Shown here: positions 1 to 11,860 of the stretch, one piece after another
Numbering within the stretch: the first letter of the stretch is position 1
Layout of the letters: every line of letters starts with the position of its first letter
DNA from: Zoroaster sp. YZ-2022
Lineage: Eukaryota > Echinodermata > Asteroidea > Forcipulatida > Zoroasteridae
Direction: 5' to 3'
Length of the DNA stretch: 64,000 nt
NCBI GenBank assembly: GCA_029582265.1
Contig: CM055823.1
Coordinates: 28,855,228 to 28,919,227 of the forward strand
The notes under the pieces: model-generated
Databases searched by the model: none
Seen by the model: the letters and a program-made list of their open reading frames with translations, nothing else
What the model was told of the DNA's origin: nothing
Position numbers and translations under genes: made by a program

Positions 1-117
1 CATGCAGTTTTGTTACACTTGTTACATCCCATGTCTTGAACTTTCATCTGATAACAAAGTTTGTGTCTGCCCTTATTATTTTAGCGACCCACAGTAGTGG
101 GAATGCAACAATATTCT

Positions 118-760
118 TGGTTCAAAGAGAGTAAGCATACTTATAGAAGCAGTTTGGCCAACATTACCAATGCTGTGCCTTCCCTTCAATGTATATCTTG
201 ATTCAAAGAGAGTAAGCATACTCATAGAAGCAGTTTGGCCAACATTATACCAATGCTGTACCTTCCCTTTAATGTATATCTTGATTCAAAGAGAGTAAGC
301 ATACTCATAGAAGCAGTTTGGCCAACATTACCAATGCTGTGCCTTCCCTTCAATGTATATCTTGATTCAAAGAGAGTAAGCATACTCATAGAAGCAGTTT
401 GGCCAACATTATACCAATGCTGTACCTTCCCTTTAATGTATATCTTGATTCAAAGAGAGTAAGCATACTCATAGAAGCAGTTTGGCCAACATTACCAATG
501 CTGTGCCTTCCCTTCAATGTATATCTTGATTCAAAGAGAGTAAGCATACTCATAGAAGCAGTTTGGCCAACATTATACCAATGCTGTACCTTCCCTTTAA
601 TGTATATCTTGATTCAAAGAGAGTAAGCATACTCATAGAAGCAGTTTGGCCAACATTACCAATGCTGTACCTTCCCTTTAATGTATATTTTGATTCAAAG
701 AGAGTAAGCATACCCATAGAAGCAGTTTTGTCAACATTATCAATGTTTAAAACAATTGAT
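118..760. repeat. Minisatellite, about 8 copies of an 82-bp unit in dimers
   Basis: AGAGAGTAAGCATA recurs about every 82 bp. Units alternate between ATTACCAATGCTGTGCC and ATTATACCAATGCTGTACC types, giving a 164-bp higher-order period. The open frames here are a by-product. Positions 1-117 hold nothing recognisable. Confidence 0.9.
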
Positions 761-825
761 GTTTAATTAAACAATTGATGTTTAAACAATTAATGTTTAA
801 ACAATTGATGTTTAAACAATTGATA
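745..825. repeat. 17-bp minisatellite
   Basis: About five copies of TTTAAACAATTGATG directly follow the 82-bp array. From 830 to 1130 nothing is recognised. Confidence 0.8.
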
Positions 826-1131
826 GGCGCGTTATAAGGATGAGCATCAACTGACATATTTATTTCCTGTTTAGCCTATTGAACTACGTACGCTCAATAT
901 AATACATTTGACCCCAGGCACTTAGCACTATGACCTCACATCTCAATCAACTTAATTTTCTGATTCTGGGTGAAACAATAAATTTTGTTTTGTTTCTTCC
1001 TCCAATACGTTTGGCTGTAAAAAATAAAATAGTTGCCAGGAGCAATGACCTCCAAATAAATTGACAACATTTAGGCTAGGTTACTGTATAGTATAGTGTA
1101 TGCTCTAGGCTACTCCGTTGTTTAAATTATT

Positions 1132-2000
1132 ATAAATCAGCACTGTTCACTGTGGTCTTTTATTGCTTATATACACTCCGATCAATGTTGAAGTCATGTA
1201 ATACACGAAGTATTCCTAGCGCTATTCAGTCCGTCAGAAGATAGAGGATTGAGTGAACGATCCAGAACAACACCGTGCACGGCTGTTACGCCACAATGTG
1301 GGGAAAACCCATCTCGCAATCACGCACGCGCACAGTAACATCAGGTTAAAGTGCTTAGGCGCATTATAAACTACAATGGACCTGTAATTTATCAAAGTCT
1401 TGACAGTAAACGGGTCTTTTTGTCTAAGAACACTCGATAATATTTATAAAAAGTGGAAAAACCCATTCACAGTATTAACTTCATATAAAAGTGCAAGAGT
1501 GCATACGATGAATTGAGTGATATATATGCCGTTTTTAAAACATGTTTTAACTAAAGACCTTTGAATATTTTGTTTAATTTTAAAAGAATGAAGAAAATAT
1601 TTAAGTAACAATAAAGGCATATAGCCAACGAATCAATAGTTAATATTTAATATTTGATTAGTGCCTGCTTTAAGTGGAGTGATCATGCACGTGATTGCGA
1701 ACAACAAGCCGTTACGCCATCTTAAAGTGGAAAAACCCACTCGCACTTATAGGTGCAGGTTAAAATGTGCTGTAAATACGACGCATTGAACCATAGACTT
1801 TTATGGTCAAAAAGACGGTCTTCACGTATACGGGTCTAGTCCACTATGAACGTCGAACATGTCTCGATAATATTAATTTTGTCAAATGTGGAAAGCCCCA
1901 TTTACAGTATTGACTTCAGGTTAATAGTGTATAATAATAGCTTTGTGCTAAGGTAAATACAATAATCGCATCGTTTACTTCATAATGAACCTTTACTTAA
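1132..2000. repeat. Dispersed repeat paralogous to 30714-33000
   Basis: From ATAAATCAGCACTGTTCACT onward this matches 30714-31288 nearly base for base and then 32384 onward. At TTAA 1669-1672 it is uninterrupted where the other copy holds a 1.09-kb element. It contains the motif GTTACGCCATCTT with GTGGAAAAACCCACTCGCAC, which recurs at 32.4, 32.95, 34.4, 35.2, 38.6, 39.0 and 44.7 kb. Confidence 0.85.
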
Positions 2001-2109
2001 AGAGAAAAAGATAACATTTGGTATTTTATTATTTATTTCAAAAACATACATAGCAAACATACTGTTAGCAAACTATAAGAACAACACTTTACATTACACA
2101 ATCAAAATA

Positions 2110-2300
2110 ATTAAATAAGACTTGCATAAGTAGCTTTGCATGGTGAAGATTAAGTAAAGAATGTTTGCAGTGACAACATGTAGAAACATTGTTTTCTCTT
2201 TTTCAAAATATTCACTTAACAGTCAGCTACGTAACACACACAAATTGCACAAAGACACAACACAGAGAACAGACTGAATACCAGTTAAAAGATGCCCATT
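2110..2300 (+). mobile_element. Penelope-like terminal fragment (tentative)
   Basis: TAGCTTTGCATGGTGAAGA followed by a TTTGCAGTGACA...ATG block also occurs at 12090 (inverted), 26385 and 58612, near sequence of Penelope type. No coding part is seen here. Confidence 0.3.
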
Positions 2301-2468
2301 CCGTGTGAGTCCCGATCCACTTATTGTATAATTCAAACAAATCTATTCCTAAATAAAACATTCCACAGAACAACCAACCGGGGAATGGACAACTTGTTAA
2401 AGAGCAACAAAGTGAATGTTTTTGTGTCTGTGCTGCGGATTGTGTTTCCAGGAAACCTCAAATCTTTT

Positions 2469-2824
2469 GGCCAAAAAAATCTCCGATTTCTGGTCTCCGC
2501 GCGCGTCGCCTCAGACCCGCGCGTCGGCATTTTTAATTATTACTATTTTTTTTGGAAATAATGTCCAATTGCAGCCAAAATTGCTGGATCGATTGGAATT
2601 CTGCCGTGCTGTGTTTTAAATGACGTTTTCACATAGGGGTATGAGCGTTTGCCCGATTTGTGCAGCCTCTCTTAGCCACCATACTTTATGTACGGAAAAT
2701 TAACATGTATCACTTAATTAACACGTATCATTAAAAAAAAATACAAAAACAAACAAAAAAGCGCGTCACCGCACCGAATTTGAACCCGACCTTTGACCAG
2801 AAACCGGAGACGTTTTTGTTGGCC
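2469..2824. mobile_element. MITE family G (GGCCAAAAA...CTCCG...TTTCTGGTC termini)
   Basis: A 356-bp element with inverted ends GGCC-A-run-CTCCGATTTCTGGTC and GACCAGAAACCGGAGACG-T-run-GGCC. The core contains GTCCAATTGCAGCCAAAATT and TTAGCCACCATACTTTATG. Other copies: 11254-11455, 25540-25840, 30485-30597, 42790-43110, 61437-61791, 63430-63710. Confidence 0.8.
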
Positions 2825-3970
2825 TATAATAAAGTAAACAAACAAACAAACAAACAAACAAACAATAACACTTAGCCACATTTTCAATTTTCGCCAACGA
2901 CACAATAAAGTAAGCTGAATTTGACACATTTTCTCGAAAATGACAATATGTCAGACGGGAAAATGTCAGATTAATGGTGTACACCCATTTAACAAAAAGG
3001 AAAGACATAATTATCGCACAATTATATTGTTAATCAACTTATAATTCATTGAGGAAAACATCATATTTCAGCCACTTTGAAAGTTAGCAATTAGTTATTA
3101 ATTATTTGAATAGGCTGCAATGATCAAACATTTCTATATTCATGATATGTTCTTTGTAGGCTTATATGTATACTGTATTGTAAGAGTTCTTGCACACAAC
3201 TTAAGTGGATAACTGAACACCATTGTAATAGAAATAAAACCGTTTTACGGGAAATTAATATAAAAAATTACATTGTTTCTGAAATTCAACAATATGTTTA
3301 CGTAATTAATATGTTTACGTAATTACTATTGAATATTGGGTGGCTTTTAGCCTTGTTCAGGGTGAGTATACATTCAAAAATAATAATTATTTTTTAATAC
3401 GGATACTTTTATTTCCTGAAGCAAATTATTTAAGTATATGCTAATTCAATGTGACGTACATCTATATTATAATTATCCTGTTTGCTCTATGACACGACTA
3501 AACCTATATCTAACATGTTACAGTATAACACGTCGATTGTACACCGTACTCGTTGTGGTTAAAGTTGATGGTGCATGAGCGCTCAACATTTGATCTTGAA
3601 AGAAGAGAATTATCCACCAAATAAAGAAAGAAGTAGCAAGTATTGTGTCCACACGTCTAGTTTGTGGGTATGTAGAGAATCTGTAAATCCCCACAAACAT
3701 CTATAGGTTCAGGGGGCTTTGTCCTCCAGACCAAAGAGAGACCCAGGGATTTTTTTACTTTTGTCAAATCTGATAAAAGTCAATACAATATGAAAATCAC
3801 ATTTTCTGCGCTACTATTTCCATTATTTAGTAACAAAATCCAAACAACTATTTTAAGATGTGTCGCCCACGTTTGGCGCTATTTTAAATTTTTCAAAATA
3901 ATTATGAGAAGCATGGATTTGCAGTTTAAATACGTACTGACATTAACTGATCGTGAGTCCCGTCGTAAAT
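2825..3970. other. AT-rich stretch without a gene
   Basis: Contains a short CAAA/AAAC run near 2840-2870 and, at 3705-3755, an inverted copy of the GGGGGCTTTGTCCTCCAGACC repeat duplicated at 57850-57940. Nothing else is recognised. Confidence 0.6.
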
Positions 3971-3974
3971 TCAT

Positions 3975-4425
3975 TTGGGCAGTATCATCACGATCAGAGC
4001 AGACCTTCAACAGGGCATAGAATCGATGTCCTAGTTTAAGATTAACACAGTGACTGAAAATTACCAATCCGACTTTTTCAATTTTAAGTTCCCCCGCCCA
4101 TTAGTACATTCAGGAAGAGACCTACCATTGTATATAATCCACATGCATGTATTCCTTATAGTTTTGGAGATAGAGCATGCATTCAAATGACGAATGCTCT
4201 AACTGGCTATTTTTGTAATTTGGCAAAGTGACTAATACCGCATTGGTCACAATGCCAACTTAATTCGGGATTGGTCACTATGGCAAATTAGGGACGATAT
4301 ATGCATCAGCAACGGTAATATGAGTTTATCATGTGGGGTATTATGGCAGTCACTGGGTTAATCTAAGACTAGAATTATGATTTCATGCCCTGTTCATCGT
4401 GACGATACTGCCCCTTTAATTACTG
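3975..4425. mobile_element. TTAA MITE family K (GGGGCAGTATCGTCACGATC)
   Basis: Left end GGGCAGTATCATCACGATCA with CAGGGCATAGAATCGATG, right end ATTTCATGCCCTG and CGATACTGCCCCTTTAA. Interior larger than in other copies (4060-4300 extra). Confidence 0.65.
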
Positions 4426-4429
4426 TTTA

Positions 4430-5200
4430 ACCAAGGTTCTGACAATTCTTTCACAAAGTTGGTGATGGTATCGACCATTCCTTGAATTTTTTCAGTAGAT
4501 TATTTATTTCTTTGAATAACCCAATTGTTTTTGATTTTATGTTTATGAAGCGTCAAAGGTACTATACATGTAGAACAAGGGTTGGTCCAGAATAAATTTT
4601 CAGTTGGTAAACCTAGAGCTATAGAGCTATTGGTTTGCCGACTGTTTTTAAAATTACTGCCTCGTTTGTAAGTTGTTTGCTGTCAGTTGTTTTTACTTTG
4701 TATAATACACTGTATTTTACTCACGGAAAGAGCGTTCCCCCTAACCCCCTTCATTTTGGGGGGTGGGGGAAAGTACATTTGTCTGAACATATTAGTGTTG
4801 TGTCGGTAAATTTACCCACAAAAATGTTTTCCCCAAAAAATGTTTGCCCCACTCTGAAAATCCTGGCTACGCCACTGATGTCAGTCAGCAAATTGGCGTC
4901 CACACCCCCAAAGAAAAAATTCCATCGCTACGCACTTGGTCTAAACCCTTCGTATATTGTTGGTGTTTGTTGCCTGTTTCTGTGTAAGTTTATTACCTAC
5001 ATGTATAGGTAAAAGACTTCTGGTGTAACTTAATTATGTTTTACTTGGTGAGTACGTAATAATTTCTGTTGTACTCATAAAAACCTGTATTCTCTAAATG
5101 CACACGCTTTGGGAGTCCCCACATGACAAGCTAATTGCTTTCTGGAGACCTCCACCACTTAATCATTCACCTATACATGTTTTGGTAAATTGTATTGATT
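4430..5200. other. Noncoding; old repeat fragment at about 4700-4880
   Basis: CCCCAAAAAATGTTTG...AATCCTGGCTACGCCACTG recurs at 20000-20090 in the receptor intron and belongs to a dispersed repeat ending CTGGCTACGCCACTG. No gene evidence. Confidence 0.5.
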
Positions 5201-5229
5201 GACTTACTACATGTAAGTAGTACTCAGGA

Positions 5230-6718
5230 AAAGCTGTTGAAGGTTGCGCAGAAATACATGAAAGCAGACGAATTAGGTCCAAAGGAGTATAAGAATCAAA
5301 GAAGAGTAGAAAGAACACGAGATTGGCAGGAAAAACCACTTCACGGCCGCTTCTTGAGATGTACAGAAGAATTGGCAAGTAGCAAGACTTGGGAATGGTT
5401 GAGGAGAGGAGAACTAAAGAAAGAAACTGAGGGTCTGATTACTGCAGCGCAAGACCAGTCTCTGCCGACGAATGTGATGAAGGCAAGGATCGAGAAGACA
5501 GATGTATCTTGTATGTGCAGAATGTGCAATGCGGCGGAGGAGACTGTATTTTACATTGTCAGCGAATGCAGAGTGCATGCTCAGACAGAGTACAAAGGCA
5601 GACACGACAAGTTGGCCAAGGTGATTCATTGGGATTTGTGTAAGAAGTACGGTATCAAGGTGCAATCGAAGTGGTACGACCATGTTCCGGAAAAGGTAGA
5701 AGAAACGGACCATGTCAAGATTCTCTGGGACTTCAACATCCAGACAGATCATGTTATAGAACATAGACGGCCGAATGTTGTTGTCTTAATTGGATAAGCA
5801 TGAGAAGATGTGTCATCTTATCGATATAGCTGTGCCGGGTGATAGTAGAGTAGCTTCGAAGGAGAAGGAGAAGGTATAGAAATAATAATAATAATAATAA
5901 TGTATAGATTTATATAGCGCACGTATCCACCAACTAAGTGGCGCTCAAGGCGCATTATATTATTATCCCTGCTCATAAGGCTCATAAGGCTCATAAATCA
6001 TTCCTGAAACCATCTCAGCTCCCTGGGGAGTATACAGCTCAATTGCTGCCATTTCTAGCGCATATAGAGCAAACCATCTCTGCCTTCACAGGTACCCATT
6101 TAACCCCTGGGTGGAGAGAAGCAATTATGGTTAAGTGTCTTGCTCAAGGACACAGGTGTCACGGCCGGGGCTCGAACCCACACTCTGCTGCTGGCAACAC
6201 CAGAACTTGAGTTCAGTGCGCTAGACCGCACGACAATCCACTTTACGTGCATTATACAACACACGGGACCTACGGCTTTACGTCCCATCCGAAGGACGAA
6301 GCAATTATGGTTAAGTACCTTGCTCAAGGACACAAGTGTCACGACCGGGGCTCGAACCCACACCCTGCTGCTGGCAACACCAGAACTTGAGTTCGGTGCG
6401 CTAGACCGCTCGGCCAGAGAATTCCGCAAGCTGTGGCAAGTCAAGGTGAAGGTTATTCTTGTGGTAGTAGGAGCACTGGGTACAATCCTGAAGGCATTGG
6501 AGAAACATATCAAGGAGATAGGAACACAAGTTAGAGTAGAATTACTACAGAAGGCGGCACTCTTAGGGACAGCAAGGATTCTGCGAAAGACACTCGAGAT
6601 CTAAAGGCTACGGGACGTAGCTTGACTCGAGGTGTACCCGGCAGAAAGGAAAACAAGATCTTTCTTTTCATGTTGTGCTAATGCGAAATAATAATAATTA
6701 AAAAAAATAATAATAATC
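5230..6718 (+). mobile_element. 5'-truncated non-LTR retrotransposon, RT C-terminal part
   Basis: Frame 5195-5797 reads WEWLRRGELKKETEGLI, then CRMCNAAEETVFYIVSEC (zinc-knuckle-like) and LWDFNIQTDHVIEHRRPN, typical of the C-terminal domain of invertebrate LINE reverse transcriptases. After a frameshift near 5790 it continues with IDIAVPGDSRV, is interrupted by a SINE, and resumes with ALGTILKALEKHIKEIGT and LLGTARILRKTLEI to a stop at 6602. An AATAAT tail ends it at about 6718. Dead copy; clade not assigned. Confidence 0.8.
5881..6412 (-). mobile_element. tRNA-derived SINE S1, copy with duplicated head, nested in the LINE
   Basis: Reverse orientation: the ATT-type tail is at 5881, then CGCACGTATCCACCAACTAAG, then the body. 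The tRNA-like head (B box GGGTTCGAGCCCC) occurs twice, at about 6120-6235 and 6300-6412. The RT reading frame resumes directly after it, so the SINE interrupts the LINE. Confidence 0.75.
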
Positions 6719-6890
6719 AAAACCTTTCTTTGTCTTTGTCCTTCCAGGGCAATTTTGAAATCAATGCACCTTTAACGGTGTTTGATTCTTCTGTGGATGA
6801 AGGCGTCCTTTCGTTCACCAGGGGAGGAGAAGGAGGAGTGGTTGGGGCTGAGACATCTGAATATGTTAACACTTGATTTTTATTGGTTAT
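6717..6890 (-). pseudogene. Fragment homologous to the receptor's cytoplasmic tail repeat
   Basis: The minus strand reads SDVSAPTTPPSPP, then VNERTPSSTEESN and finally WKDKDKERF, the same motif set as the receptor tail (DSDVLPP, DERTLSPTE, KDKDKEKF) 7 kb away. A candidate acceptor (ATATTCAG) at the 5' side would enter in phase 1, as in the receptor gene. Homology stops where the AATAAT tail of the plus-strand retrotransposon begins (about 6718), so it looks like a broken exon of a related gene or a dispersed tail copy. Confidence 0.5.
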
Positions 6891-6989
6891 CGTTAAATTT
6901 GAATAGGGTTGAATCAACCTTATAAGAGCTTGGTCAGTGACAACTCTTTATAAAGTTAAACTTAACTCAACTAGAAATGTTGATTTAAC

Positions 6990-7445
6990 ATGTCATGTAT
7001 TCACAGAGAATTGTTTTTAAACTTATGCTAATTGTTCACAAATCTTTTAATAGTATTGCTCCAATTTATATTTCTGAACTGCTTAAAGTCTACACTCCAT
7101 CACGCAATTTGCGCTCCAGCAACATGTCACTCCTAAAGGAACCAACTTCAAAACGGAACTGGGGTGATAGGTCTTTTTCTGTCGCGGCTCCGAGACTCTG
7201 GAATCATCTTCCAAGTAAACTCAAATCTTGTCATAGTATAACTAGATTTAAGTCGATGCTTAAAACTCTTCTTATGTTACAATTCTTCAAAGATGATGTA
7301 TATTTGTAATTGCATTGTAGGTACATGTATCTAAGTACATAATTTTATTTCCTATGCTATCATTGTATATTGTTTGTATTCATGTTTTTTCTTTGTTTCC
7401 GCGCCTTGAGCGCCCAGCAGAGTGGATATGTGCGCGCTACAAATC
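6990..7445 (+). mobile_element. 3' fragment of a CR1/L2-type LINE
   Basis: Encodes SQRIVFKLMLIVHKSFN...YTPSRNLRSS and LWNHLPSKLKS, the very C-terminus of an RT ORF, nearly identical to the copy that follows. Ends with a 3' UTR carrying GCGCCTTGAGCGCCCAG and GTGGATATGTGCGCGCTA. Confidence 0.8.
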
Positions 7446-7479
7446 TTGAAGTATCATTTTGAATCAAATCATTTTGAAG

Positions 7480-8507
7480 TATAATTTAAATTACCATGTT
7501 TACGCTGATGACACGCAGCTTTACATTACTTTTAAATCTTCTCAAGAACCTGCTGATTCCTGCATTAAAACACTGGAGAAATGTATTCAAGAGATTCGAA
7601 GTTGGATGAGACAAAACTTCCTGAAATTGAACGATGAAAAAACAGAATTTGTTCGATTTTGGATCACGTCAGCAATTGTCTAAAGTTTCTCTTCCATTTA
7701 TTACAATTGGTGACTCGCAGATAACCCCCTCATTACATGCACGTAATTTGGGTGTTATATTTGACTCGACAATGACTTTAAAACCACATATCTCCAACAT
7801 TGTTCGCATATCATCATTTCATATCAGAAATATAAGCCGAATTAGGAAATACTTGAATAAAAGTGCTGCTGAACAAATTATACATGCATTTGTCACATCA
7901 CGGCTCGATAACGGGAATGCTCTCCTTTACGGTCTTCCGCAGAATCAAATATCTCGTCTTCAGCACATACAAAACACAGCAGCTCGTGTTGTGACTTTGT
8001 CCAGAAAGTCATGCCATATCACGCCAATCTTGAAAGAACTGCACTGGCTTCCTGTTTCACAGAGAATTGTTTTTAAACTTATGCTAATTGTTCACAAATC
8101 TTTTAATAACATTGCTCCAATTTATATTTCTGAACTACTTAAAGTCTACACTCCATCACGCAATTTGCGCTTCAGCAACATGTCACTCCTCAAGGAACCA
8201 ACGTCAAAACGGAACTGGGGTGATAGGTCGTTTTCTGTCGCAGCTCCGAGACTCTGGAATCATCTTCCAACTAAACTCAAATCTTGTCATAGTATAACCA
8301 GATTCAAGTCGATGCTTAAAACTCATCTTATGTCACAACTCTTCAAAGATGATGTATATTTGTAATTGCATTGTAGGTACATGTATCTCGGTACATAATT
8401 TGTTTTGTTTTCCGTATGCTATCATTGTATATTGTTTGTATTAATGTTTTTTCTTTGTTTCCGCGCCTTGAGCGCCCAGCAGGGTGGATATGTGCGCGCT
8501 AAAAATC

Positions 8508-8540
<33 letters not shown>

Positions 8541-8545
8541 GTTAA
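7480..8545 (+). mobile_element. CR1/L2-type LINE, partial RT with YADD box, frameshifted
   Basis: VYADDTQLYITF contains the catalytic YADD of the RT. The frame breaks at about 7660 (one-base indel) and continues as FGSRQQLSKV, RNLGVIFDSTMTLKPHI, HWLPVSQRIVFKLML and LWNHLPTKLKS. The 3' UTR ends GCGCCTTGAGCGCCCAGCAG, GTGCGCGCTAAAAATCTT, then (ATT)n at 8508-8545. Lies head to tail behind a shorter copy. Confidence 0.85.
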
Positions 8546-8546
8546 A

Positions 8547-8765
8547 TGTTTTTGAAAATCAGTACATGGGCTATAACAATATTTCTAAAAAGTAAAAATA
8601 CATTAATGTGGGATGACGATTATTGATGTAATAAATGCTAATTGGATTCTCAAATAAACGTACAATCAAAGTAAAAAATACAAATAATTATGTTGTTTTA
8701 GCTGAAACTAAAGATTTTCTTAGGCCAAAAATAATTCTCCGTTTTCTGGTCATAGGTTGGCTTGT
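8547..8765 (+). repeat. Arm 1 of a 215-bp inverted repeat (partner 11425-11640)
   Basis: AAATGTTTTTGAAAATCAGT...TTTTCTGGTCATAGGTTGGC is almost exactly complementary to 11640 down to 11425. The arm ends in the terminal motif of MITE family G. Confidence 0.85.
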
Positions 8766-9620
8766 GACCAATTATATACTGGTCTACAGCCAAAATGCTT
8801 CCGAAACAAATGAAGTCAAACTTGACTAATTATGGGTCACTGAGAATGGAAATGATGCTTAAAATTGTTGATTGGCTCTAGTATGCCATATACATAGTAC
8901 GTCAAATGTAAAAACTTAAATATCTTGGAAATAGTAGCCAATGAGCAATTTTAATTGTCATATTTGAATTCAGCACATCAAAATCCATAATAAATAGCAC
9001 ATTTTATCTCCGAAGCAGACAACTTTAAAAAAATTGTTGACCAGTGATTAGTGAACAATTGCCTCGAGAGCTAATTGGCTGTCGGCCCGTAATTTTGTAC
9101 CACAGTCCCATGCAGTGATGAAGCGAGGTGGTAGTATTTCAGTGCATCTGATTATCTTAAATATAGACTCGGTGCATACAAGGTTCGATTTTGTGTACAA
9201 GTTTTACACGATCCTTGCACCCGACAGTGATATGGACAGTGATCTATATTATACTCAGTATTAATAGAGATCAGTGATGAGGGGCCGTTAGTGGTTCGCA
9301 TATTGCATCACCTGCGAGAGATGGAAGAACAGGGACATTGTCATGAAAATATAGGTGCTTACTATTATCAAAGAATGCTTACACAAACCTCTTGCCTGCT
9401 ACGTACAGGAGTGCGCCATCTGAACCTTACACCTTCAGTCAGGGTATGCCGCGCCGCCAGGGAATAATCATCTGCCAGCGACCGTCAGCGACCACAAGAG
9501 GGTGCTAACACAGTTATCTTGTTTGGTATGTACCTTTTGTTCACTTATGACTTTACCACTGTGTGTGGAGGATGGCGTGCAGCAGCGTAGCCACAAATTT
9601 CTCTAGTACCTCCCCAAGGT
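8766..9620. other. No gene or recognised repeat
   Basis: AT-rich single-copy-looking sequence with short open frames only. Confidence 0.5.
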
Positions 9621-9621
9621 T

Positions 9622-10097
<476 letters not shown>

Positions 10098-10099
10098 AA

Positions 10100-10585
10100 T
10101 GTTAATTCAACACTTATTTTTAAGAGGATAACGTGCTGAATTAACTAGTAGTCTATTTTATAACGCTTTGCACAAATATTTGCTAAGCAAAACCCTCTGC
10201 TTAGCAGCTCTATAATTGGTGATAATAACTGTGATTATTCAATTTTTAATTTTATTTATTTATTTATTTAAAAAACAAAGATTGCCAATAAAGTACGTTC
10301 CCACGAGACATACACAGGCATATGCCCTGTTTGTAAGTTTTGAATAAAACTTTCGTCACTGTGAAATAACTTAGCAGATCTATATAATTGGCCCTGCAGT
10401 AGATATTGTATTGGAATGAGTAATATTTATCGTTAGGCCCTTATCTCATGCAATTAAAAGCTGAATTAAAAGCTGATCATATAAAACATTTTATCAAATT
10501 TTAATTGTTTCGAAAACATATTTACATTGAAATGTTCATGGTATACAGTAAATCACCTTCAGTTAAATTCAGACGGTAGGCCTAA
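10100..10585. other. Noncoding AT-rich spacer
   Basis: No gene or repeat family recognised apart from short poly-TTTA. Confidence 0.5.
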
Positions 10586-11248
10586 TGGCCCTGTCACACT
10601 GTTGCGTATCGTACTAGCGTATGCCAGCGTATAAAAATTATCACTCATACGCTGGTATACGGTGACATACGCTAGGGGTACGTTAGGCATAGGTTGTATA
10701 CGTTTCAAGCACGGTGGCATACGCTGGCATACGCTGAGGCAGAAATAAATTTTTAAGCATGCTTAAAAATGTTGTGCGTATGCGGACGTATGGTTAATAC
10801 GCTAAGCATACGCTAGGCATACGCTGAATACGCTAGAGGTACGATATACAATGTAGGTACGTTACTCATAGGTCGAGTACGCTGGACATAAGTTGCCATA
10901 CGTTGGCATGAAGGTGTACCGTGCAGATAGCGTTTTGATAGCGCATTGAAAGGCCGCCGATTATATAGGCACTTTGTCACGTGATAGGCGGATATACGGT
11001 ACGCTGGGCATGCGCAGTTCATACGCTACTCATACGCTAGCCATACGCAGAGTACGCTGTCCATACGCTGGTCATACGCTGTTCATACGCTTGCCATACG
11101 CTACTCATACGCTACTCATAGGTTCAATACGGTAAGTATACGCACAATTCTGTATTTTCAAGGGCTTTTTGTGCGTATGAAAATTATATTATGAATTTTC
11201 ATACGCAACTCTTACGTTTCTCTCATACGCAACAGTGTGACAGGGCCA
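10586..11248. mobile_element. Harbinger-like nonautonomous element filled with CATACGCT repeats
   Basis: Perfect 24-bp inverted ends begin TGGCCCTGTCACACTGTTGC, flanked by TAA on both sides (10583-10585, 11249-11251). A 3-bp TAA/TTA target duplication is typical of PIF/Harbinger. The 663-bp interior consists largely of degenerate CATACGCT/AGCGTATG words in both orientations. Confidence 0.75.
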
Positions 11249-11253
11249 TAAGG

Positions 11254-11455
11254 TAAAAACAAAATTATCTGGTTTCTGGTCTCCGCGCGCGTCGCCTCAG
11301 AGCCGCGCGTCGGCATTTTTAATTATTTTGTTTTGCTATGAACGATGTCCAATTGCAGCCAAACTTGCTGAATTGATTGCAATTATGCCGTGCTGTGTTT
11401 TACACCGATTTTCAAGCCAACCTATGACCAGAAAACGGAGACTTTTTTTGACCTA
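11254..11455. mobile_element. MITE family G, shortened copy
   Basis: TATCTGGTTTCTGGTCTCCG and GTCCAATTGCAGCCAAACTT at the left, CAACCTATGACCAGAAAACG at the right; the middle is missing. Confidence 0.7.
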
Positions 11456-11640
11456 AGAAAATCTTTAGTTTCAGCTAAAACAACATAATTATTTGTATTT
11501 TTTACTTTGATTGTACGTTTATTTGAGAATCCAATTAGCATTTATTACATCAATAATCGTCATCCCACATTAATGTATTTCTACTTTTTAGAAATATTGT
11601 TATAGACCATGTACTGATTTTCAAAAACATTTCACAATAA
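11425..11640 (-). repeat. Arm 2 of the 215-bp inverted repeat
   Basis: Inverted match to 8547-8765 with few mismatches. The 2.7 kb between the arms holds a SINE and the Harbinger-like element. Confidence 0.85.
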
Positions 11641-11668
11641 ATAAAAACTACACAAAACCAGGGGTATT

Positions 11669-11856
11669 GACCTTATGCATATGATGTCACAACTGAATAT
11701 CGCCCTCATTCAGAGGCTGAAAAGGTCAATCATTGGTTCATGTATGCGCGCTGTGCGTGCGTATACGCACAGCGCGCATACATGAACCAATGAGTGACTT
11801 TCGTTTGCCTCTGAAAGGGGGCGACCTTCAGTTTGCGACGTCATATGCATAAGGTC
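11669..11856. mobile_element. 188-bp hairpin MITE with TATT duplication
   Basis: Almost the whole element is one inverted repeat centred near 11762. The inner 35 bp per arm (GGTTCATGTATGCGCGCTGT) pair nearly perfectly and the outer ends read GACCTTATGCATATGA. TATT flanks both sides (11665-11668, 11857-11860). Confidence 0.8.
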
Positions 11857-11860
11857 TATT

